From Durusdinium trenchii (Eukaryota; Sar; Dinophyceae; Suessiales; Symbiodiniaceae): a DNA stretch of 64,000 nt. The position numbers and the translations under genes were made by a program. Where the stretch lies: assembly GCA_963970005.1 (NCBI GenBank), contig CAXAMN010021112.1, positions 1,597,559-1,661,558 on the forward strand, given 5' to 3'. The notes beneath the pieces were generated by a model. That model did not search any database. It had not been told where the DNA came from and was given only the letters and a program-made list of their open reading frames with translations. This document shows, in pieces, positions 56,064-64,000 of the stretch (its first letter is position 1; the number at the start of each line of letters is the position of its first letter).

Positions 56064-56570
56064 AAACCTAGGCCATCCACTTCCCTGGGGGTCGGCGGCT
56101 GCCAGGCACTAGCCTGGTTAAATATTCTTTCAATACGACTGTTTCAGAAGGTGAGTTTCACAACGGGACAGATGCGATCTGTATCCATGATATCCATGTG
56201 TGGATTGTAAGGGCAAAGCGAGGGCAAAGCGAAGGGAACGAGTCCGGGAACTTCGGTGTTTTAGAATGAGGTTGATTGAGGTCGTGAGACCGGTAGCAAG
56301 CTCAGCATCAGGGAACTCTGATTCTGATTGTGCTGCTCCAGTCAGAGCACCACAGACTCGACCTGCAGGATCAACTGGATCAACTCGTGCCCGCGACTTT
56401 GGCCAGTGATCTACCCCATCACGGCCCATCACTCTAAGCATATCACCAACTTCCATTGGACACCCCACACACAAGCTCCAGGTCCTTTTTTCTTCCACCC
56501 CTACCAGGCCCTACTACCTATCACCTCCTTGCACGCCCACATCGTGCGGGTCCGTCCCCCACCACGTCTC

Positions 56571-56673
56571 CTGTGATAGGCATCACCCCTTTCAGCGCCA
56601 AGCTCCGCAGCTCCTCGGGCAGCGAGGCCAAGGACACCCGCCGCACCACGATGAACTCCCCCTCGTCCAGCTC
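56571..56673 (-). CDS. Nudix hydrolase gene, C-terminal exon candidate
   Basis: After GGGAAG| the minus strand reads ELDEGEFIVVRRVSLASLPE then ELRSLALKGVMPIT and meets ACAG|GAGACG, a GA donor. A GEF-V-V-SL...L..L pattern before the final strand matches the C-terminal region of NUDT5-type ADP-sugar pyrophosphatases. Same strand and order as the Nudix-box exons upstream. A last short exon is expected at lower coordinates and was not identified. Confidence 0.55.
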
Positions 56674-57309
56674 CTTCCCGGTCGAGCCGACCGCCGAAAA
56701 AGGGCGGCGCCGGGAACGCGGAGCGCAGCGAAGATGTTGGAGCGGTTTCTTGGGTTCTGGCGAAGGTTCAATCGTGCAGGAAGGACGGCGGCTTTGGCCA
56801 GGCAGGCAGCAGGTCTTGGGAGTTTTGAGGTTGATGGGACATGTGAAGAACAAAGACATGGGTCCTTGGATTTGAGATCGGAACGGCCGTCTCGTGAAAA
56901 GCTATGCTCAACCTGCTCAGCTGAGGCTTTTGAGAAACCCTCCAGGACTGCAGGACTTTGAGATCTCTTGAAACCGCCCAAATGTGGAACAACTCTGGAC
57001 CGGATGGTGCTTCTGCACTGAAGGAAACGGTGAGGCAAACCGTGCCCGAAGTGCTGAGGAAACTGACGTGGTTAAAAAATAAACACCTCAGGACGCTCCA
57101 AAAATCTCGTTCAAGCAGAAGTTCACTGCCATGTAAGGGTACAAGTGTGTGGGTAGCCAGTCTGCCAGTCCCCAAAAGCTGCACGAAAACAGTTCAAGTC
57201 GGGCTCGATGGGCAGCTGCGGACGTCTGATCAGTCTGATCCGCTATTAAAAGGGATTGCGGACGTCACCGCGACTCCGTTTCAAGGCTCGACCACTCGAT
57301 GCGACGTCT

Positions 57310-57367
57310 GTCCCCTCGACATGAAAACCATCGCCCTCACCGATTGGTCACCGCCACCGCTCGACGC
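57310..57367 (-). CDS. Nudix gene, possible middle exon
   Basis: After CCTCAGCAG| the minus strand reads ASSGGGDQSVRAMVFMSRG. NUDT5-like proteins have an SPG...E.V.L..V segment at this place. The donor is unclear (several GT/GA choices, including TCG|GTGAGG), so the end is approximate. Confidence 0.35.
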
Positions 57368-59582
57368 CTGCTGAGGCTGTTGGTTTTCCTCGACACGGGC
57401 ACGGCCGAACGGGACCCATTTCAGAGCAGATGGCACAGGCGGGCACGCATTCAACTAACCTCCCAAAAAAACTTGGTGTTCATTGTAATTTTGTTGATTG
57501 AACTATCCCACCAACGTGTTTTTTTCTCGAGAAGCTCTTCTGCCTTTTGATGTGCAAATCTCCAGGCACCAAACAGAACCCCGTCAGCCCTTATATCCAT
57601 GCAGGTGTCTGAAAAGTTAAAACTCGTTGCTGGCTGAAGTCACCCTTGACATTTCGCTGCCAGATGTCTGACAACTTTGGAGCAAGCAGTCTTTGGGGAC
57701 GACACAAAAAGAACGATCCACAGAGATCGAAACATGTGCAACTCCCCTGTCGGATGCCGCCATAAGGGGCGTGTGGGTTCTCGTCACACCGAAGAAAAAA
57801 AAACGACATCTTCATGCCATCCAAGTAACTGGTTTGTCCATGTCAACGTCTACCACCACCAGCTTCACCTGAGAATCATTGGCAAGAATTGAACATGCAG
57901 GAATCCTTGTCAGAGCATTGTGTGTCACGAACCCTTTGGAGGCACAGGGACCACCTGCGTCATCTCAAAAGTCATTTAAGTCGGCACCAAGTGAGTTGGC
58001 TGTTTCAAGCCCGAAAATGATCATGGGGACATATATATATACGTACACATACATATATTCTAATATATATATATATAATATGTCTCTTGTGGTATATAAA
58101 TGAGGCCACCTGAAATACCTTGGTTTGAGATCTGTTCTGCGATAGTGTTTGGTGTTATATGGTGTTATCGTCTACTGCCTAGTGAGTTTGCCGGCGGTCC
58201 ACAGCGAGAAATTGCCAGATGGAAACTCGTTTTGTAACTCACTGGCACTGGTTAAGAAGGGGGCAGCCAACAGCAGAGTGAACCAGACAGGGGCCGCCCA
58301 GTCTGATCCACAACAGCTCAAGCAAGCGATCTTCCTCAAAAACCGAGTTCCGCAATCCACAACTGAGCTGGCGCCAGGACTCCTCTTTTTGACACCAATG
58401 ATCGACCAATAGTGAGATTGTTTGATCTTTATAGAATAATTTGCTCGCATGCCTTTCCAATCCTTTCCATATCTCAACAATTCTATTCATTGGAGAAAAT
58501 GCTCCTCTACCTGAGAAACAGGATTCAGGTCACCAGTCATTCAGTGGTACTTGTATGGCTAACAAATCACAAGGGTTGTCAGCGATTGTCATCAACTTGT
58601 AGACCTTGTAGCCTGTTGTTGCGGGGATATCATGTGGAAACTGTTTTACCCTGTTTTAACAGGCCCAAAGTCTGCTCCTATATAGTAGGCTCCAAGTGCT
58701 TGGCTGTCACATGTTGTTCACTCTCCGCACCACTCGGCCCTCTCTGCTCGGCCCAAGCACTGTCTCATCACTCAGCCCTGGGGACATTGTCAAGGGAATG
58801 GAGCTCTTTCCGCGCGCTGTCCCAGTGTAGCCTGGGCATGGTCGCAAAGCTGGGGATGTCGAGTAGACTCGAGCAGCTCGGAATCAGAATGCCAAAAAGT
58901 CTACAAGGACGTGTAAATACCCTGGAAGTCGTCTTACTTTGTCTTACTTTGCCCCATTCAAGCAAACGGAGTTCCCTTTGGGGTCACCTAAAATAGTCAA
59001 CCGGACTCCCAGGGTGTATTGTTGCACGTCTGCAAAAAGCTCGAAGATATGGCAATGGCAAAACACTACGACTCCACAACTTAAGTCGACTTAAGATAAG
59101 GATTTCGACCAAGGTCCACTCACTGTAGTTCTCCCACGAGGTCCGCGCCCAATTGTGCCCCCTCCCCATGTTCAAAATGGGCGCTGCCCATGCCCACTGC
59201 GATCTAGCATTTGAATGCGGCCACACTCGTCGTAAGTGGTGTTGGTTGGCTTTCGTCTCCCGGTATCGCTAGGGCTCCAGTCCAGTCGTACCTTCGTTTC
59301 GTTTCGGTGTTTGGAGTGGATGCTGAACTGCCAAGCTCAGGAGACTGACCACTCCACTCTTGATGAGTATGTCCCGGTATGGTCAGTCGAACTCTTCAAG
59401 AGTTTGTAGAGTTCATATGAGGTCATTGGTGGAGAACTTGGCAGTCATAGCCCAAGACCCTTCCGCTTCCGCCCCAAAAAGGGGAGGCCCCCCAAAACAT
59501 GCAACATGAAGGGGGTTTTCCCCATCGTTTGCGGGAACGTCTCACGCCTCAGCCCCCAAACCGCCGCATCTCTCAACGTCTC

Positions 59583-59636
59583 CCCCTCCGCGCCCGGCTC
59601 GCGGCCTGTCTCTTCCTTCAGCTCCCGGACCGCCGC
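59583..59636 (-). CDS. Nudix hydrolase gene, exon with second half of the Nudix box
   Basis: After ACGGTAG| the minus strand reads AAVRELKEETGREPGAEG in phase 0, with a likely GA donor (GGG|GAGACG). RELKEETG is the REUxEExG core whose glutamates bind Mg2+. Joined in phase to the exon at 63297-63380, it completes G-x5-E-x7-R-E-U-x-E-E-x-G. The intron between them is 3,660 bp and contains the strand-switching array. Confidence 0.7.
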
Positions 59637-59752
59637 CTACCGTTTTGGACCAAGGTCCCGGCGTCCGACACGGCCGGTGTCGAAAAAAACGGCACGGTCC
59701 AGTGAAAGCTGAGTGTGTCGTCCAAACAGACCATGGGAACCCTGGAAATTCT

Positions 59753-62454
59753 TGTTAAGTTGCTTGAGTTTAGTGTTTTTGCTCGCAAGAAGTGTTTTGC
59801 ACCAATGTTATTTGGAAAAAATGAAAGAAGTGTTTTGGTGTTTCCGTGGCCAAGTCTTAAAACACTTGCACAACCAATAACCATTCGACCCTTCCTCTCA
59901 CCCTCAATACCCTGAAACACTACAGCCATCAGTCACAAATTCCCAAAGCGCAAGCACCAAATGCCGTTTTTTAACAAAAAAATGCCAGCAGTCTCACTGA
60001 TCCAAAGATCAGCTCTTCTTGAACAGCTTTCGCAGGTCTTCAAACAAACTTCCTACAAAGTGTTTACAAAGTTTTGGATCTTTACAAAAAATTGACAAAG
60101 TTTTGGAATTACAACTTTTTTACCGAGTGTTTGCATTACAAAGTTTTAACAAAGTCTACAAAGTTTTTAAAAATAGAAAGAACAAACTTCACAAAGTTTT
60201 GGAAACTTACAGTACATTGAATTTTACAAAACTTTGGAACTACGAAGTTTTTACAAAGTATTGAACCTTTGGATATCTGAACAAAGCTTTGGACATTTAT
60301 CAAACTTTGAACAAGTTTTGGAATTTTACAAAGTTGTTACCAAGTTATTGAGTTTGAACGTTTTTACAAAGCTTTTACAAAAGTTTTTGATGCTTACAAA
60401 CTTTCTACAAAGTTTCGGATTTTTCAATCTGTGTCAAAACTGTGTAAACTTTATTCTTTGAAAACTTTGCAAAACGTTGTAAACTTTGTAAGAACTTTGT
60501 AAACTGTGTAAATACTTTGTAAATTTGTAAAAGCTGTGTAGGCTTTGTAGAAACTTTGGTGAAATTCTAAAACCTTGTAAACTTTCAAAACTCTGCAACA
60601 ACTGTGTAAAGATTGAAAAAACTTTGCAAACTTTGTCAAAACTTCGTAAACTGTTGTTAAAATTGTAAACTTTTTAAACACTCAAACACTTTAAACTTCG
60701 TAAACCTTTGTAAAAACTTTGTACACTTTGTAAAACTGTGTAAAAAACTGCGAAAACTTTGTGTAAAAAATTGTAAAATGCGAAAACTTTGTCAAAACTT
60801 TGTAAACACTTGTAAACTTTGTCAAAACTTTGTGAACTTTGTCAAAAAGTTTGTAAACATTGCAAACTTTGTACACTTTGTACTAACATTTTGTAAACTT
60901 TGTAAACAACTTTTAGATGTTGTAGGCCTTCGTAAACTCTATTTAAAAAAAGACGTTATAGACTTCGTAACACTTTGCAAACTTTGTAACACGTTTTTAA
61001 ACTTCGTAAACTTTGTCAAAACATTGTAAACATTTTGAAAGACCTTGTGAACGTTGTGAAAACTTTGTAAACTTTGAACACTTTGTAAATTTCCTAAAAA
61101 CTTTGTACAAATTGTGAAACTGTACAAACTTTGTAAAAACTTTGTAAAATGTAGAAAGAACCTTTGTAAACTTTGCAAATAAATAAACTATCAAAACTTT
61201 GTAATCGTTGTCAAAACTTTGTAAACTTTGTCGAAACTCTGTAAACTTTGCAAGACTTCGTAAACTTGGCAAAATCTTTGTAAACTTTCCAAAATCTTCA
61301 AAACTTTGTAAACTTTGTAAAAACTTTGTAAATTTGTGTAACAAAAGGCAAATGTCGCAAACTTTGTCAGAACGTTGTAAACTTTGTAAAAACTTTGTAA
61401 ACTTTGTAAAAACTGTGTAAACTATGTAAACTTTGTAAAACCTTTGTAAAACTTTGTAAAGTTATGTGAAAGAAGTGTTTTTGCACGATTTTTTGCTTAA
61501 AAAGAAGTGTTTTTCATGTCATTTGTTGTAAACATAAGTGTTTTTCACCAGCCATTTGTAAACTTTGTAAAAACTTGGTAAACTTTGTACAAGCTTTGTA
61601 AACTTTCAATACTTTGCAAAACTGTGTAAACTTTGTAAAAACTTTGTCAACATTGCAGCAACATTGTAAAACTTTCAATACGTCTTTAACTGATTTTTTA
61701 ATGGTAAAACCGTTGTAAACTGGGTAAACTTTGGAAATTGTTCAAAACTTTGTAAACTGTGTTAAAAAATTGTAAACTTTGTGAAACTTTGTAAACTTGG
61801 TAAACGGTTGTAAAACTTTGCAAACTTCATAAAATCTGTGTAAAACTTTGTAAACTTTGTACCAACTTTGAAAGCTTTGTAAAAACGTAGTGAGCTTGGT
61901 ATAAACTTGGTAAACTTTGTCAACACTTTGTAGACTTTGTAAAACATTTTTAAACTTTGTCAAACTTTGTAAGCTCTGTCAACCTTTAAACTTGTAAAAC
62001 TTTGTCAGAACTTGGTAAAACTTTATTAAGACGTTGTAAAACTCGCAAACTGTAAAAAGGTTTACAAACCTTTTACGAAGTTTTGGAGTTCTTCAAATTA
62101 TTCTTCAAAGTTAGAGCAACGTTTTACACAGTTTTCAGAACGTTTACAAAGTTCTATATTTTTACAAAGTTATACAACGTTTACAAAACTTTCACAAAGT
62201 CTTAAGAATTTGTACAAAGTTTGCAACTTTTGCAAAGAGTTGACAGAGTTGTTGAATTACAAACAAATTTACAAAGGTTTACAACGTCTACAAAGCTTTT
62301 ACCATGGCCGTTCACTCGCAAAAAAACAAGACGTGTTTTATACCCTCTCTTAGTTCTGAACAACCAATTCTTCAGAGGTCCGCAAGGGTCAAAAACACTT
62401 CTTCTGCGCTAATTCCCCCGAAACAACGAACGACGGTCCCCAAGCAACTTAACA
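59753..62454. repeat. 2.7-kb intronic unit with strand-switching CTTTGTAAA array
   Basis: TGTTAAGTTGCTTG (59753-59766) and its exact inverse (62441-62454) bound the unit, with inverted AAGAAGTGTTTT motifs inside. About 60040-60425 is a degenerate array of TTTACAAAG. About 60430-62056 is the opposite orientation (CTTTGTAAA, spacings of 9 and 11 bp). 62058-62300 returns to TTTACAAAG, with a hairpin at 62052-62076 at the switch. A break at 61468-61556 carries three AAGTGTTTTT copies. Open frames here are periodic artefacts. Confidence 0.85.
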
Positions 62455-62718
62455 GAAATTCTTCCTGGACGGTTTTGGGCGCTATCGTCCTGTTACACGA
62501 ACATGGATGAACATGGGCAGTCCAAAAAGTGGTATAGGAACAGCCAACGACCCCATACGACAGACATGTCACATGAGTCATCCTACAGCACCTCAGAAGG
62601 TCATCCAGCAGGTCATACCTGTCCAGGTCATCCAGGGAGTCTTGCTGCTGGGTCGACCTTGGCCAAGTCCTCTGGTTTGACAGCAGCATGAAATCCCTCA
62701 TTCCACCGGAGAACATTG

Positions 62719-62819
62719 CCCAGACACGACCTTTGGGACTGCCACAGATGCCGCCTCATGGATCCCCAAACCACCCCTGGCCTGATCGGCATATATGGCA
62801 GTCCCATGGAGCGTCTGGG
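62719..62819. mobile_element. CCCAGAC-family element, copy 4
   Basis: 101 bp, starting CCCAGACACGACCTTTGGGA and ending TCCCATGGAGCGTCTGGG, which are inverted ends with a few mismatches. It shares CTGATCGGCA and GGCAGTCCCATGGAG with copy 2. It lies in the large Nudix-gene intron side of the exon at 63297. Confidence 0.7.
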
Positions 62820-63296
62820 TAGAAGAACACAGCCGGGTCTTTTCCAACGTTCTGGTGACCGAGATTTTTGAGAATTTCAGGAGTTTGAAGGGAAAACCAA
62901 ACAGGCCTGGGATAAGAGAAAGAAGTCTCGAACTGAAATCCCTGGTTCATTCATGTGGTCATTCCTCCGGAAACCCCGGAGTTTGTTGGGCCATTCCGGA
63001 GTCCATCCGAACGAGATGGACGAGTCTTCAGCCCCCAAGAATCAGCCTCAGGGATTGTCATGCCTCATTTTTTTGTGCCGACCCCACCATGTCAAGTCTT
63101 CCTAGTCACCCCATGCCTTCGACTAAAGGGTTCTGTTTCACCAAAAGTTCCAGAGTTGGCTGTGGGTGTCATGGCTCCCGAAGACCCTTTCACCCTGGTA
63201 GGTTGACCTCCCAGGTAGTCTGGTTTTCGACCCCAGTTCGCCAGTTCTGTTCACTCAAAGGAGGCTTCAAACCTGCAAGACAACTCGTCTCCACGC

Positions 63297-63380
63297 CTGC
63301 TCGGCGGTCTCCCCTTTGTCGATCAAGCCAGCGGGCAGCTCGACCGTGTAGGCGTCCACTGGAGGTCGAAACTGCTGCAC
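63297..63380 (-). CDS. Nudix hydrolase gene (NUDT5-like), exon with first half of the Nudix box
   Basis: 28 codons in phase 0 between GAAG|G and GAGCAG|GC. The peptide VQQFRPPVDAYTVELPAGLI then DKGETAEQ matches the QFRPP...E-PAGLID-GE segment of ADP-sugar pyrophosphatases, which hydrolyse ADP-ribose and related nucleotide sugars. The GC donor is a known dinoflagellate variant. N-terminal exons should lie upstream (higher coordinates), possibly outside the window. Confidence 0.8.
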
Positions 63381-63649
63381 CTTCAATCCATTCAGACACC
63401 CGAAATCCCCCCACCCGCTTGTGGGTTGATCAGTAGGAAACCCAACTGGAGCGAAGGGCAACGGTGGGGAACACTTAAACCTCTGGTGCCCTTGAGATTA
63501 CGAGGAATATGCAGCCCCCCTTCCAATACCCACACAATGTGTGCTTTTACTGCAAATTACAGTGTTTTAGTGATTTTTGGGTTTGTCTCTTTAAGTGATA
63601 CTTTGGGACCGTTTTCCACATGGTTGTTTTGAACACTTTCCAAATTGTG

Positions 63650-63712
63650 GTACTATATATATATAATATATGTATGTACGCGTATATATGTATATGTGTA
63701 TATATATATTGT
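63650..63712. repeat. AT-rich alternating purine-pyrimidine tract
   Basis: Runs of TATATA and TATGTATG continue for about 60 bp. Confidence 0.9.
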
Positions 63713-63780
63713 ATATGTGCAAAGACATAATCAAAGGAAGTTTGGGGTGCAAAACTTCCGTGTTACGGACTTTCGAAAGC

Positions 63781-64000
63781 TTTTACTACCACTACTAATA
63801 ATAGTAATAATACTACTACTAACACTAAAACTAGAACTAAAACTAAAAATACTATTAAAACTAAAACTAGAACTACTTCTACTACTACTACTACCACGAC
63901 TACGACTACGACTACGACTACTACTAATACTACTACTACTACTACTCCTACTACTACTACCTACTACCTACTACCTACTACCTACTACCTACTACCTACT
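63781..64000. repeat. ACT/CTA microsatellite running to the window end
   Basis: Degenerate ACT units with AAT and ACG variants end in a regular 7-bp series CCTACTA. The array is cut by the window end. Confidence 0.95.

Noticed and set aside
60019..61963. Several 60-115 codon ORFs rich in K, F, T, L, C and N
   Set aside because: Produced by the CTTTGTAAA array, which lacks stops in several frames.

Overview
The window looks like nuclear DNA of a dinoflagellate, most probably of the Symbiodiniaceae type. This is inference from four things seen together. (1) There is an intact Ty1/copia retrotransposon with a DNA-methyltransferase-like segment between protease and integrase; cytosine methyltransferases captured by retrotransposons have been described in Symbiodinium. 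(2) Exons are short, GC-rich at third codon positions and widely spaced, and several are bounded by GC or GA donors with AG|G acceptors, as in dinoflagellates. (3) There are membrane proteins with a TIR-like domain and two-domain PD-(D/E)XK proteins. (4) Gene density is low, with many AT dinucleotide tracts and small inverted-repeat elements. No bacterial operons, rRNA genes or convincing tRNA genes were seen.

Layout. 0-18.3 kb: sparse sequence with isolated candidate exons, including JmjC-like, HEAT-like and signal-peptide exons, plus minisatellites. 18.75-26.04 kb: a complete 7.3 kb copia element with two identical 109-bp LTRs, an initiator-Met-type primer binding site, gag-protease, a pol frame lying -1 to gag, and a third ORF before the 3' LTR. 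27-29 kb: candidate exons. 29.8-31.0 kb: an intronless gene on the minus strand with two tandem restriction-endonuclease-like domains, followed by a decayed copy of its 3' end. 33-38 kb: candidate exons and fold-back repeats. 39.8-43.2 kb: a 3.5 kb unit ended by T-rich inverted termini, with Cys-rich and unrecognised ORFs on the minus strand and an assembly gap. 43.6-47.3 kb: small minus-strand gene pieces and hairpin elements. 48.4-50.4 kb: a TIR-like multi-pass membrane protein gene broken over several frames. 56.6-63.4 kb: exons of a Nudix hydrolase of the ADP-sugar pyrophosphatase (NUDT5-like) type. One of its introns holds a 2.7 kb unit made largely of a CTTTGTAAA-type array that switches strand twice. 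The window ends in an ACT/CTA microsatellite.

The retrotransposon is the only part whose products clearly work together: capsid, protease, a possible methyltransferase, integrase, RT and RNase H, with an unrecognised third product. Most recognisable host exons lie on the minus strand, which fits unidirectional gene clustering. Four to five copies of small elements with CCCAGAC... ends are scattered through the window.

Limits: dinoflagellate genes are built of short exons with non-canonical splice sites, so most exon calls here are candidates. Only the copia element, the tandem nuclease gene, the Nudix exons and the TIR-like gene are secure at family level.
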